A stretch of DNA of 44,710 nt from an uncultured Chitinophagaceae bacterium (GTDB lineage Bacteria > Bacteroidota > Bacteroidia > Chitinophagales > Chitinophagaceae). Below the pieces are notes generated by a model, which was given only the letters and a program-made list of their open reading frames with translations, ran no database searches and was not told the DNA's origin. How positions within the stretch are numbered: position 1 is the stretch's first letter; each line of letters starts with the position of its first letter. The stretch covers positions 1 through 44,710 of the forward strand of contig CALIIL010000051.1 of NCBI GenBank assembly GCA_938017685.1, written 5' to 3'. Of this stretch, positions 7,937 through 17,464 are shown in pieces. A program made the translations under genes and the position numbers.

Positions 7937-8758
7937 ATGGATTTAGACAATATCATCAAACAAGTAACAGCGATGGCCATCGAATATGCACCCAAAGTTG
8001 CATTAGCCATCATTACATTAATTATAGGACTATGGATTATTAAACGAATTATTAAATTAGTTAGTCCAAAAATTGAAAAGTCTACGAATGATGAAACACT
8101 GGGGAAATTTCTAAGTTCAATACTGGGAGCAGTACTTAAAATCTTATTGCTATTCTCTGTCGCTTCTATGTTTGGTGTAGATACTACTTCATTCATTGCC
8201 ATATTTGGGGCATTAATGGTGGGTATAGGCATGGCTTTGAACGGAACCATAGGGCATATAGCATCAGGTGTAATGCTTATGATATTCAAACCATTTAAAG
8301 TGGGTGATTTAGTCAAAATTGGCGGTGGTCAAACAGTTGGATCCGTAGATAATATAAATGCCTTTAGTACAGTATTACAGACCTTAGATAACAAGCGAAT
8401 TATTATTGCAAACTCCAATGTAACTGGTAATGACATTACCAACATTTCTGGTCAAGGAACGGTAGGTGTTGAACTTACTTTTGGCATTGCTTATAGTGCT
8501 GATATTGATAAAGCGCGTAAAGTAATTCTTGAAGTTGGAAAGAATTGCCCAACCGTGATTGATGCGCCTGCTCAAGGAGTGGTTGTTGCTAACTTAGGTG
8601 ATAGCTCTGTAGACTTAGCTACTCGACCATTCTGTAAGAGTGAGCACTATTGGGATACCATGTTCTATATGCAGGAAAATGTGAAAAAAGGATTTGACGA
8701 AAATGGAATTAATATTCCTTTCCCAAATATGGAAGTCCATATGATGACCAACAATTAA
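7937..8758 (+). CDS. mscS: Small-conductance mechanosensitive channel
   Basis: A 273-residue inner-membrane channel that opens under membrane tension to release solutes during hypo-osmotic shock. It has about three transmembrane helices. The pore-lining helix and the beta domain show the family pattern: GALMVGIGMALNGTIGHIASG, then IFKPFKVGDLVKIG, VDNINAFSTVLQTLDNKRIIIANS and a C-terminal vestibule domain ending PFPNMEVHMMT. The length suits the minimal MscS class (E. coli MscS is 286 residues). I chose ATG 7937 because the longer frame starts at a TTG seven codons upstream. A strong terminator at 8787-8819 ends the unit. Confidence 0.92.
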   Translation: MDLDNIIKQVTAMAIEYAPKVALAIITLIIGLWIIKRIIKLVSPKIEKSTNDETLGKFLSSILGAVLKILLLFSVASMFGVDTTSFIAIFGALMVGIGMALNGTIGHIASGVMLMIFKPFKVGDLVKIGGGQTVGSVDNINAFSTVLQTLDNKRIIIANSNVTGNDITNISGQGTVGVELTFGIAYSADIDKARKVILEVGKNCPTVIDAPAQGVVVANLGDSSVDLATRPFCKSEHYWDTMFYMQENVKKGFDENGINIPFPNMEVHMMTNN

Positions 8759-8786
8759 TATATAATTTTTTTTCTGGCGAAAAGGA

Positions 8787-8819
8787 AAATGCTCTGAGCA
8801 AAAGCTTAGAGCATTTTTT
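8787..8819 (+). terminator. Intrinsic terminator after mscS
   Basis: AAATGCTCTGAGC, loop AAAA, then GCTTAGAGCATTT with one G-T wobble, followed by a T run. Confidence 0.85.
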
Positions 8820-8868
8820 ATTTTATTTATAATTATAGTTCTAACTGAACCTTTATCTTTACGCACTT

Positions 8869-10161
8869 ATGAGATATTTGCCATTAAACCCCAAGCTATT
8901 CGAAAACAACAGAAGCCGCTTCATTAAAAAAATGAAGAAAAATAGTATTGCTGTCATACACGCGCATGATCAACTGAGTGAAAATGGTGATGCAATCATT
9001 TCTTATAAGCCTAACAGTGATGTTGTATGGCTAAGTGGTGTTGTACAAGAAAAGACAATGGTCATTCTCTATCCTGATAATATTGATAAGAATTTTAGAG
9101 AAGTATTGGTTGTTTTAAGGCCAAATGAAATACTAGAAAAGTGGGAAGGGCACAAATTAAGTAAAGCAGAGGCAACCAAAATATCAGGCATTAAAACAGT
9201 AATCTATTTAGATCAGCTTGATGCACTATTACAGTCTTGGATGCACCATGCTGAATATGTATATGTAGATACAAACGAAAACGATAGACTTTCGAGTGAA
9301 GTCCCTCGCACTGATTTGGATTATGTGCGTACATTGATGCATAAGTACCCCGTGCACAAATATGAGCGTGCAGCACTTCTGTTCAAAGAGCTTAGAGCTA
9401 TAAAAAACAAATACGAAATTGAGGTAATGCAACAAGCTGTAGATATTACGCATAAAGCATTTTTGCGTGTATGTAAGTTCTTAAAGCCTGGAGTATGGGA
9501 ACATGAAGTAGAAGCTGAGATTACGCATGAATTTATGCGCAACCGCGCTACACGTCATGCCTATGGTTGCATACTAGCCAGCGGAGACAGGGCAAGAATA
9601 TTACACTATGTAGAGAATAATCAAGAGTGTAAAGCGGGTGAATTAATCCTCATGGATTTTGGTGCAGAGTACGGAAATTATTGTTCTGACTTGTCTCGAA
9701 CTATTCCTGTAAGCGGAAAATTTACAAAGCGACAAAAAGAAGTGTACGATGCTTGCTTGCATGTGCACAGATATGCCAATAAAATTATGCGTCCTGGAAA
9801 AACTTGGTTGCAAATAACGGATATGGCTGAAAAAGAAATGGAGAAACAATTAGTAAAAATTGGCCTCATTTCTAAAACAGATTTAAAGAATCAAGACCCG
9901 AATAATAAAGCAGTACGCAAATATTTCTATCATGGTCTAGGCCATCACATTGGATTAGATGTACATGATATTGGTACACGCAATGAGAAGATTAAAGAGG
10001 GTATGGTATTTACCATTGAGCCAGGCATTTATATTGAAGAAGAACAAATAGGCATAAGAATTGAAAATGATTACGTGGTTGGCAAAACTAAAAACCGTGA
10101 CTTATTCAAAGGCATTCCAATCACTACAGCTGAAATCGAGGCTGCGATGAAGAGAAAATAA
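8869..10161 (+). CDS. pepP: Aminopeptidase P (Xaa-Pro aminopeptidase, M24B)
   Basis: A cytoplasmic metallopeptidase that removes an N-terminal residue preceding proline. 430 residues, with the two-domain layout: an N-terminal creatinase-like domain (residues 1-~170) and a pita-bread catalytic domain. The metal ligands are visible: LMDFGAEYGNYCSDLSRT supplies two Asp, GLGHHIGLDVHD a His, FTIEPGIYIEE a Glu and IGIRIENDYVV the last Glu. The start at 8869 is 7 bases after TATCTTTA (8854-8861), a one-mismatch -7 element. pssA begins 23 bases after the stop and is probably co-transcribed. Confidence 0.92.
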   Translation: MRYLPLNPKLFENNRSRFIKKMKKNSIAVIHAHDQLSENGDAIISYKPNSDVVWLSGVVQEKTMVILYPDNIDKNFREVLVVLRPNEILEKWEGHKLSKAEATKISGIKTVIYLDQLDALLQSWMHHAEYVYVDTNENDRLSSEVPRTDLDYVRTLMHKYPVHKYERAALLFKELRAIKNKYEIEVMQQAVDITHKAFLRVCKFLKPGVWEHEVEAEITHEFMRNRATRHAYGCILASGDRARILHYVENNQECKAGELILMDFGAEYGNYCSDLSRTIPVSGKFTKRQKEVYDACLHVHRYANKIMRPGKTWLQITDMAEKEMEKQLVKIGLISKTDLKNQDPNNKAVRKYFYHGLGHHIGLDVHDIGTRNEKIKEGMVFTIEPGIYIEEEQIGIRIENDYVVGKTKNRDLFKGIPITTAEIEAAMKRK

Positions 10162-10184
10162 TCATCTTATAAAAGAATTAAGAC

Positions 10185-10967
10185 TTGAAAAATTTACCAA
10201 ACATAATTACTCTAGGCAATCTTTTTTGCGGTTGTGTAGCCATTGCTTTTATTCTTCATTGGCAACCTGTATTTAGTGTTGAGTATAATCTCAATAATTT
10301 AAACCCATGGTTTAGCGGTTCACAACAAGCTTACTTTGGTTGCTTATTTATTTTCATTGCGGCCTTTCTAGATTTACTTGATGGGGCGGCGGCTCGCGCT
10401 TTAGGAGTAAGTTCTCCTATAGGTAAAGACTTAGATAGCTTAGCAGATATAGTAAGCTTTGGAGTAGCGCCTGCCATGATATTAATGAAAATGTTATGGG
10501 CCGCTTGGATGCGCCAACCCAACGCGATTGATGCATCGGTACTGCTTATTTCTCCTGCTTTTTTATTGGCATGCTTTGGTGCTTACCGCTTAGCTAAGTT
10601 TAATAATGCACCTGAAACTACAGCTTACTTTAGTGGTGTCCCAACACCAGCCGTTGGTTTAGTTGTTGCTTCATTACCTCTTGTTCTTTTTTATAACCCA
10701 CTAAATGTTGCTCAAGTTTTTAATAGCCCTTGGACTATCTATTTAATTATCGCTATCCTGTGTTGGTTAATGATTTCTAACATCCGTTTTTTCACCTTAA
10801 AAGGTTTGATGAAAGGAAACTTTAAAGAGAATATCTTTCCTGCAGTTTGGTTAGGGTTAAGTATTTTGAGCATCATTTTCTTGAAAACATTAGGCATCAC
10901 TTTTTCCTTCTTGCTTTACATTATCCTTTCATTGGGCATGCAAGGCAAGCTAAAAAAAGTGGCTTAA
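10185..10967 (+). CDS. pssA: CDP-diacylglycerol--serine O-phosphatidyltransferase
   Basis: It condenses CDP-diacylglycerol with serine to make phosphatidylserine, the precursor of phosphatidylethanolamine. 260 residues with several transmembrane helices. The CDP-alcohol phosphotransferase signature D-G-x2-A-R-x8-G-x3-D-x3-D is present in full: LLDGAAARALGVSSPIG then KDLDSLADIVSFG. I accept TTG at 10185 as the start (KNLPNIITLGNLFCGC is the normal family N-terminus, and there is no ATG upstream in frame before the pepP stop). Its partner decarboxylase (21098) and CDP-DAG synthase (20186) lie 10 kb away on the same strand. Confidence 0.92.
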   Translation: MKNLPNIITLGNLFCGCVAIAFILHWQPVFSVEYNLNNLNPWFSGSQQAYFGCLFIFIAAFLDLLDGAAARALGVSSPIGKDLDSLADIVSFGVAPAMILMKMLWAAWMRQPNAIDASVLLISPAFLLACFGAYRLAKFNNAPETTAYFSGVPTPAVGLVVASLPLVLFYNPLNVAQVFNSPWTIYLIIAILCWLMISNIRFFTLKGLMKGNFKENIFPAVWLGLSILSIIFLKTLGITFSFLLYIILSLGMQGKLKKVA

Positions 10968-10972
10968 AATCA

Positions 10973-11158
10973 TTACTCCCTATAAGTAATATAGCAATAA
11001 ATATAACCGTTGTTGCTGGCTGTATCAAATGATACGCTTACAATTTCGCAACCCGCAGCCGCTTTAATATTTACAAAGTCTTCAGCCTCTTTTCTAATCT
11101 TATCTGAAGAGTTGGGCATAAACGACATTCTAATTCTTTCTATCTTGTATAATTTCAT
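10973..11158 (-). CDS. Small protein, DUF4177-like
   Basis: A 61-residue soluble protein, MKLYKIERIRMSF... ending IYCYITYRE. The pattern of an N-terminal Y-K-I-x-R strand, a helix (KIRKEAEDFVNIKAAAGCEIVSVSF) and a last strand ending in YRE resembles DUF4177, whose members read YK..., EGWELVSV..., FKRE. The function is unknown. It is convergent with pssA, with only five bases between the stops. Upstream on its own strand, TAACTTTA (one mismatch to TAnnTTTG) sits 7 bases before the ATG, supporting expression from its own promoter. Confidence 0.55.
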   Translation of the reverse strand: MKLYKIERIRMSFMPNSSDKIRKEAEDFVNIKAAAGCEIVSVSFDTASNNGYIYCYITYRE

Positions 11159-11242
11159 AATATCCTAAAGTTAAAATATTACCGACTAATCAATAATTAA
11201 AAATACATAGGCGGCAGATGCCTGCCTTAATTTTATAAAAAC

Positions 11243-11270
11243 GAAACCCCGCTTAAAAAAGCGGGGTTTC
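11243..11270. terminator. Intrinsic terminator of the 1999-residue adhesin gene
   Basis: A perfect 12-bp GC-rich stem GAAACCCCGCTT / AAGCGGGGTTTC with loop AAAA. On the minus strand it is followed by CGTTTTTATAAAATT, suiting the large gene that ends at 11298. Confidence 0.9.
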
Positions 11271-11297
11271 TATTATGAAGTTTACTACTACTATAAA

Positions 11298-14200
11298 CTA
11301 ATCGTTCTTACCAATCTTCTGTACATGGGTAAGCTTATTATTTTCATAAACTTGTACTCCATATATTCCACTCGCTATATCATTTAATGTAATCGTTAAG
11401 TGATTTAAACCATTGATAGTATTGGCTATTGTAGATTTTACAATACGACCACTCATATCCAAGATTTTAATCTCTACTTGACTACTATTCTTAGTTGCTA
11501 AATCAATGTTGATTATATCCTTCGCTGGATTAGGATAAATACTAACCGTACTTCCTCCAGCTCCCCAAATAATATCAATCACTTTAGACAATGAAGTATT
11601 ATTATCAATATCTACTTGCTCTAAACGATAGTAGTTATGACCCAGTTGAGGATCTCTATCTATAAAACTGTAATTCAATTCCAAACCGCTATTCCCGTTC
11701 TGAGATTGGCTTATGACAGTTCCTAAGGTTTCAAAATATTGACCATCGTTACTACGTTGTAGATTAAACAATTTGCTGTTTCTTTCATTCGTTGTTGTCC
11801 ACTCTACAACATCTGTAGTTGCTTCTTTACGTACTGTAAAGTTTTTATAAACCACTGGTAAAGGGCTATTATTTGCATTCGCACCATGCACTCTAAACTG
11901 ACTAAAGCTTGGAGTTGTAAACAAGACTTCCCAATGATTCTCTGCAGCTACCCAAGTTACACTTGTTGGTGTAATGTTTACAGGATTAGTTCCTAAGCCA
12001 GCATTATCATTTTTTGTAACCCTTACATTAGCAATACCAGCTGCATCTGTTGCGCTAGTTGGTAACAATGGCCAAGCACCTGGTGTCGCTGCTGTATTAT
12101 AATCATCAAAATCATCTTGGGTATAATACAAAGTAACATCTGCTCCTATGCCAGTATTAGTAGGTGTAATTTGATACCAACGTGCCGTATAAGGTTGTCC
12201 ATTATGAGTTGGAACAACCGCATCTACTGTTACATCGGCTTGGGTTGAACCAAGAGCTGCTGTATTATTATCCAAAGTCGCTATTAAATCACAGCTTGTG
12301 TTGTAATAGTTCATTGTAGCCATGGCTACTTGGGTTTGTGTCCCTCCTCCTGTGCCTGCTACTGAAGCGGCGTTGGACGCTGTGGCGTTGCTCAGCTTTG
12401 GTGCTGGAGTGGATATAATTTGAATATCATCATAATTAGAAATGCCAGCACTAAAATTGTATAGGTGTATTCGACCCATATCTGTTGCCGGGTTTCTGAA
12501 TGAAAATGCTGTTTGAGCTAAAGCATTATTTATGTAAATATCATAAGTCTGAGCCGTCCAATCCCAATTCTTAAGTTCTACATGATACCAGGTATTTGTA
12601 GCTGTTGTAGGATAGTTATAAATTACGTTACTTGCTCCAACAAAGGCCAGCGAATTGGATGAACTTTGGAAATATGACCATACAATGCCAGTGTTATTTG
12701 AAGATGCATCTCTTAGAACAACATAACCATTGTTATTTAAGTTAGAGCTTTTTACCCACCAAGACACTTCTGTAACTTGTGTTGGTGTAAATGTTCCATT
12801 CAAACCTGCATAATGCTGAGTTGCCGCATTGGTATATTCCAAATTATAAATTCCTTGTGCTGAGCTGGTTGTTATTACCGATGTAATTGGCGCCGCTGTG
12901 CCTGTAGACCATAAAGGAGAAATACTTCCCGTCTCAAAATCATCACCAAAAACAACCACGGGAGCAGCAACACCCACAACAACATCCGCCGTAGCCGTAT
13001 TAGAACAACCACTTGCGTCGGTTCCTGTAACTGTATATATTGTACTAGCAGTTGGTGTAAAGCTTACATTATCTGTAATACCACCTGTCCAAGAATAAGT
13101 GCTTGCTCCGCCTCCTGCAAGTGTAACTGCATCGCCATTACAAGCTTGTACTTGATCCGGGTTGGCAGTCACTGTGGGTGTAGGATTAACTGTAATATCA
13201 AAGGTTACTGGCGTACCAGCGCAAGCCGTTCCAGGCATTGTAATAATAACCATTCCATCGCCTAAATTAGCACCAGCAACATTCGTTTGATTTGCTCCTG
13301 CATTAAAAGAACCACCGCCACCTGCAGAAGGACAGCAAGCCCCTGAGTTGTTAGCGCCGCCACCACCGCTGTAGCCGCCGCCGCCGCCGCCGCGGTAATT
13401 ATTCCATGAGCTTGTTCCACCACCGCAGCCAAAACCGCCAGTGCCTTCATCAATTCCACCTAGACCGCCATTTATAAAGGCTATTCCTTGAGCACCATTA
13501 CCTGTACCGTCAGAAAGTAAACCACCGCCGCCATCAGCAGAGGATGCTTCCAAACCACCATTACCAGCAGTACCACCAGCACCTACAAGACCAGCATTTA
13601 CACCAGCTGCACCACTCGTTGTAATTTGACCATCACAGGTTGTTATATAAGATGTGGCATGACTACCACCGCCACCACCAGCAATAATAAGCGGTGTATT
13701 CGTATTTGTAGTTACAAAAGAACCACCTCCGCCACCAAATTGGTGATTATATGTCGTTGCTGGAAAATTTAAATAATCACCTGCTTTTTGACCTACAAGA
13801 ATCTTAAGTACATCGCCTTGCGTTAATGAAAACTCTCCTTTCATATGGGCGCCTCTTCCGCCAAATGGACCATATCCTTGTCCACCAAATGTCTCAATAG
13901 TGTATACTCCTGTTGTTGGAACAGTCCAATACTGAATACCACCTGTTACCGTAACATTACCTGCAAGATTAGTCCCAGCATAAGCAGCATTTACCATGGC
14001 TTGTGTTGGACCCAAATTACCTGTTGCACCTGCAGTTTTAAAAGTATCAGGTACACCAGCAAGGTTAGGTGTTACAGTAATAGTTGCTGTTACCGGAGCT
14101 GCCGTAGTATTAGTAGCAGTAAAACTTGCAATGTCTCCAACACCACTTGCCGGCAAGCCAATTGTAGGGTCACTATTTGTCCAGTTAAATACTTGACCCG

Positions 14201-17200
14201 TACCTGTAAAATTAACTAAGGTAGTCGCTAATCCATTACACAATGTTTGATTCGTTGGTTGATTAACTGTAAGTAATGGATTAATATTAACTACCGCTGT
14301 AGCTGTAGCTGTACAAGTTGAAGCATCTGTACCAGTAACCGTATAAGTTGTTGTCGTTGCTGGTGCAGCAAAGGCTGTATTATCTGTAATACCACCTGTC
14401 CATGCATAGCTTGTTGCACCACCACCAGAGAGTGTGACCATATCACCGGAACAAACGGTTGATGTAGCAGGGCTTGCTGTTACGGTAGGTGTTGTATTAA
14501 CTGTAACCAAGGCTGTAGCAGTATTACTACAAAGATTGGCATCTGTACCAGTTACAGTATAAGTTGTTGTTGCCGTTGCACTGAAGGCTGTATTATCTGT
14601 AATACCACCTGTCCATGCATAGCTTGTTGCACCACCACCACCAGAGAGTGTGACCATATCACCGGAACATACTGTTGATGTTGAAGGAGAAGTTGTTACA
14701 TTTGGGATTGTATCTACATTTATTGTAACTGGTACTCTTGTTGAAGGGCAATTAGCTGGAGGAACTGACCAAGTAATGATAACTTGACCATTACCAACTC
14801 GAACACCGCTAGACATAGAAGTATTAGTAGCTGAGGGTAATAAGTAACCACTACCACCACCGCCACCACGACAATTGCCACCAGCGGCGCCACCATACCA
14901 GCCACCGCCACCACCGTAGCCATCACAACCACATGAAGTTGAGGTACCCCCAAAACCGAACCCACCTGCAACAATAGGATTATTCATACTGCCACATGTT
15001 CCATTTCCACTTGACGTTTGAGTTCCACCCATTCCTCCTGGTATGGCTGGTATACCTCTATAACCATCACCTCCTACAAGGCCGCCACCAACTCCGCCTA
15101 CAACAACAGTTGTTGTTGATGACCAAAATCCTGCACCGCCGCCGCCGCCAGCAACAATAATTCTATCATTCAAAGTATTACCTGCAGTTCTTACATCAGT
15201 AGCTCCACCACCACCTAGTCCGCCACTTTCACCAGTGCCACCACCATTAAAACCGCCTGTAATTCCAGTAGGTTGGCCACCAGCATAAACATTCAAAATA
15301 GCTGAAGGTGTTACATTAAATGTTCCTTTAGAGTAGCCGCCATAATTTACATTACTTGCCATTCCAGCACCACCTTGTGCACCAAAAGTTTCAATCGTTA
15401 TTGAAGTTACACCAGCAGGTACCGTAAACGTTTGTGCACTACCAGTATAAGAAAAAGTTTGAGAAGCTGCTGTATTCTCTTTAACCTCTGCATAATAAGT
15501 ACTATCCGTTGTAGGATTAACAGTTAAGGTTCCACCACTTAAAGTTCCACCAATAAATAAGCCACCCAAAGTAGCATCATACCAACGAATTGAATCAGTG
15601 GCATTTGTTCCTGTAGCTGTCAATACAGAAGAGCCGGAACTACAAATTTGATTAGGAGTTGCGGTAACAATTGTTGGTACTGCGGCCTTAGGATTAATAG
15701 TAACCACTGCCGTCGCGGTAGCTGTACAACTTAAAGCATCTGTACCTGTAACCGTATAAGTTGTTGTGGTTGCAGCCGCTGCAAAAGGTGTATTATCTGT
15801 AATACCACCGGTCCATGCATAACTTACCGCGCCACCACCGGCCAGGGTTACCATATTGCCTGGGCAAGCTGATGTAGCTGATGGAGTTGCAGTTACTGTT
15901 GGAGCTGTGCATAATGTATAAACGACATCAATGGAACTTAGGTTTGATGTAAAACGCTTAAACGTAGTTGTTGATTGCGTTAATGCTATTTGAAATTCAT
16001 TAGAACCAAGCTTTGACTGCAAGTCGGTTGAAGCTTGTGCTCCCAAAGCAATATTTGGATAAATACCGTTTGCATTTACCGCAAAAGTTGTGTACTGACC
16101 ATTACTAAAATCTGAAAATACTGTTGCATTTCCACCATTATAAGGTCCATAGCTACCAGTAACATCGTTTACAGTCATTGTTGCTGCTCCAACCGTATTG
16201 TTCTTAAATGCATTTAATTCAACGGCGTTTATTATTGAATTATCTGGAATTGCAGCCGTATTAAACTTCATCCAAGCGCGATGAGAACCCGTTATAGTAT
16301 ATACGTATATTGTAGGATTCCCTTCTAAATATCCAAAAGAACTGCTCTGCCAACCGCCCCAATTACCAGGAATATTAATCGTTGGATCAATGACAATTGG
16401 GTAGGTGCGGCTTGCGTCATTCAACCAACTCATAGGTACACCTACTTTTATTTCGTAGCTGTTGTTTGCTTTTTTATTGACAAAATAACTTTGAGGCATA
16501 TTCCCACCAGGATACAAAATATTACCAGTGTTGTTTTGTTCAAATACTTCCGGTAAAGGAATTATATGAACTGTTTTGCCAGAAGCATTTGTAATGGCCA
16601 AATGACCTTTTGCTGAAGCACTTCCACTGACTACTTTGCCATTGGCTACAATATTGTATCCTGCAGGCAAAGAAATAGTTTCGCTCATAGCTAAATACTT
16701 AGCTGTTGAAGCTATGGCTCCAGCAGGTAATTGTCTTAATACAAATTGTTGTTTCAATTGATTATTCGCTACTTCGTATTCGATATAACCCAATGGATTA
16801 CCATTGTCATACTTTACTTTATTGGCATTTAGTTTTGTTGCGCTTGTTCCGTTTAAGCTTACTTCTTCATTTTTATAACTACTACTAGATAAATCGTTGG
16901 TAAAAGAGAATGAGAAGTTTGAACCCATTTGGTAAGAAGCCGTTCCCGTTTTTACAACTACACCTGTACTACTAGATAATGTTGTTGGGAAAAAAGATTG
17001 AACGCCATTCGTAACATTTTCATAAGCCATTCCTGCTTTGGAAGAACTACGTACGTTCAAATTAAAATCTTGCCATTGTCCTTCTGCATTTTTAAAATGC
17101 AATGCACCACCGCCAATTTTACTTCGGTATTGATTGCCTTCTAGCTTAAAGGTTTTTGAGGTTTCGGTTCGTTTACTGATAATTTCAGTTCCTGTGTTTT

Positions 17201-17297
17201 CGACTTTGGTTCTTTTTGCAAATATTGCATTTGGACTTAACGTCATGAGTGCTATCAATGCAACAGCCACCCATGAAAAAGTATAAGTTTTTTTCAT
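11298..17297 (-). CDS. Giant T9SS type-A secreted protein with Ig/PKD-like and glycine-rich modules
   Basis: A 1999-residue protein predicted to be exported and attached to the cell surface through T9SS. Signal peptide at about 1-28 (ends NAIFAKR). A DNRLRE/carbohydrate-binding-like beta domain lies near 305-465. Then come a PKD-like domain (about 470-535), an Ig_7-like domain (about 540-610) interrupted by glycine-rich module 1 (about 611-844), two nearly identical PKD-like domains (about 860-1000), a further PKD-like domain interrupted by glycine-rich module 2 (about 1084-1354), another PKD-like domain, a LamG-like domain (about 1446-1632), an FN3-like region and a type-A sorting domain (about 1912-1999: SIYPNPAKDIINIDL, DMSGRIV, GIYGVQVY). 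The glycine-rich parts resemble the ALK/LTK glycine-rich domain (PF12810-like). A role in adhesion is inferred. The TAGCTTTG promoter at 17323 overlaps or adjoins a palindrome. Confidence 0.85.
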   Translation of the reverse strand: MKKTYTFSWVAVALIALMTLSPNAIFAKRTKVENTGTEIISKRTETSKTFKLEGNQYRSKIGGGALHFKNAEGQWQDFNLNVRSSSKAGMAYENVTNGVQSFFPTTLSSSTGVVVKTGTASYQMGSNFSFSFTNDLSSSSYKNEEVSLNGTSATKLNANKVKYDNGNPLGYIEYEVANNQLKQQFVLRQLPAGAIASTAKYLAMSETISLPAGYNIVANGKVVSGSASAKGHLAITNASGKTVHIIPLPEVFEQNNTGNILYPGGNMPQSYFVNKKANNSYEIKVGVPMSWLNDASRTYPIVIDPTINIPGNWGGWQSSSFGYLEGNPTIYVYTITGSHRAWMKFNTAAIPDNSIINAVELNAFKNNTVGAATMTVNDVTGSYGPYNGGNATVFSDFSNGQYTTFAVNANGIYPNIALGAQASTDLQSKLGSNEFQIALTQSTTTFKRFTSNLSSIDVVYTLCTAPTVTATPSATSACPGNMVTLAGGGAVSYAWTGGITDNTPFAAAATTTTYTVTGTDALSCTATATAVVTINPKAAVPTIVTATPNQICSSGSSVLTATGTNATDSIRWYDATLGGLFIGGTLSGGTLTVNPTTDSTYYAEVKENTAASQTFSYTGSAQTFTVPAGVTSITIETFGAQGGAGMASNVNYGGYSKGTFNVTPSAILNVYAGGQPTGITGGFNGGGTGESGGLGGGGATDVRTAGNTLNDRIIVAGGGGGAGFWSSTTTVVVGGVGGGLVGGDGYRGIPAIPGGMGGTQTSSGNGTCGSMNNPIVAGGFGFGGTSTSCGCDGYGGGGGWYGGAAGGNCRGGGGGSGYLLPSATNTSMSSGVRVGNGQVIITWSVPPANCPSTRVPVTINVDTIPNVTTSPSTSTVCSGDMVTLSGGGGATSYAWTGGITDNTAFSATATTTYTVTGTDANLCSNTATALVTVNTTPTVTASPATSTVCSGDMVTLSGGGATSYAWTGGITDNTAFAAPATTTTYTVTGTDASTCTATATAVVNINPLLTVNQPTNQTLCNGLATTLVNFTGTGQVFNWTNSDPTIGLPASGVGDIASFTATNTTAAPVTATITVTPNLAGVPDTFKTAGATGNLGPTQAMVNAAYAGTNLAGNVTVTGGIQYWTVPTTGVYTIETFGGQGYGPFGGRGAHMKGEFSLTQGDVLKILVGQKAGDYLNFPATTYNHQFGGGGGSFVTTNTNTPLIIAGGGGGSHATSYITTCDGQITTSGAAGVNAGLVGAGGTAGNGGLEASSADGGGGLLSDGTGNGAQGIAFINGGLGGIDEGTGGFGCGGGTSSWNNYRGGGGGGYSGGGGANNSGACCPSAGGGGSFNAGANQTNVAGANLGDGMVIITMPGTACAGTPVTFDITVNPTPTVTANPDQVQACNGDAVTLAGGGASTYSWTGGITDNVSFTPTASTIYTVTGTDASGCSNTATADVVVGVAAPVVVFGDDFETGSISPLWSTGTAAPITSVITTSSAQGIYNLEYTNAATQHYAGLNGTFTPTQVTEVSWWVKSSNLNNNGYVVLRDASSNNTGIVWSYFQSSSNSLAFVGASNVIYNYPTTATNTWYHVELKNWDWTAQTYDIYINNALAQTAFSFRNPATDMGRIHLYNFSAGISNYDDIQIISTPAPKLSNATASNAASVAGTGGGTQTQVAMATMNYYNTSCDLIATLDNNTAALGSTQADVTVDAVVPTHNGQPYTARWYQITPTNTGIGADVTLYYTQDDFDDYNTAATPGAWPLLPTSATDAAGIANVRVTKNDNAGLGTNPVNITPTSVTWVAAENHWEVLFTTPSFSQFRVHGANANNSPLPVVYKNFTVRKEATTDVVEWTTTNERNSKLFNLQRSNDGQYFETLGTVISQSQNGNSGLELNYSFIDRDPQLGHNYYRLEQVDIDNNTSLSKVIDIIWGAGGSTVSIYPNPAKDIINIDLATKNSSQVEIKILDMSGRIVKSTIANTINGLNHLTITLNDIASGIYGVQVYENNKLTHVQKIGKND
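13374..13391. repeat. (GCC)6 microsatellite coding a glycine run
   Basis: Six tandem GCC units on the + strand read as GGC glycine codons in glycine-rich module 2 of the adhesin. This is a GC-rich patch in an AT-rich region. Gain or loss of a unit would change the glycine count without breaking the frame. Confidence 0.7.
14371..14669. repeat. Near-perfect duplicated 83/86-bp segment in tandem PKD-like domains
   Basis: 14371-14453 and 14584-14669 are identical apart from one extra CCA triplet in the second (one more glycine). They lie in adjacent PKD-like domains of the adhesin. Identity at synonymous sites points to recent duplication or gene conversion, while the third homologous copy near 15788-15865 is clearly diverged. 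Confidence 0.8.
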
Positions 17298-17299
17298 AA

Positions 17300-17330
17300 G
17301 ATTGATTTGGTTTAATCAATCACAAAGCTA
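17300..17330 (-). promoter_or_regulatory. Promoter with overlapping palindrome upstream of the giant adhesin
   Basis: TAGCTTTG (17323-17330, minus) is a -7 element. Beginning two bases after it lies a perfect 8-bp palindrome GATTGATT-N6-AATCAATC (17300-17321). By the rnpB spacing the transcript would start inside the palindrome's first arm, so it looks more like an operator over the start site than an mRNA hairpin. The regulator is unknown. Confidence 0.45.
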
Positions 17331-17464
17331 AACGTATCCGTATGGAAATACATAATTGAATTGCTTCCAATTAGAATTTGGCCTATTATTCTTGGTAAGC
17401 GGTTGTTCTCATTTCGTATTGAGTAATAAAAAAAGAGGAAGTTTATAAAAAGAAATTTTAAAAA

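Noticed and set aside
13845-14219. A 124-residue Cys/Ser-rich + strand frame
   Set aside because: It is antisense to the giant adhesin, and its composition follows from the Thr/Gly/Ala codons on the other strand.
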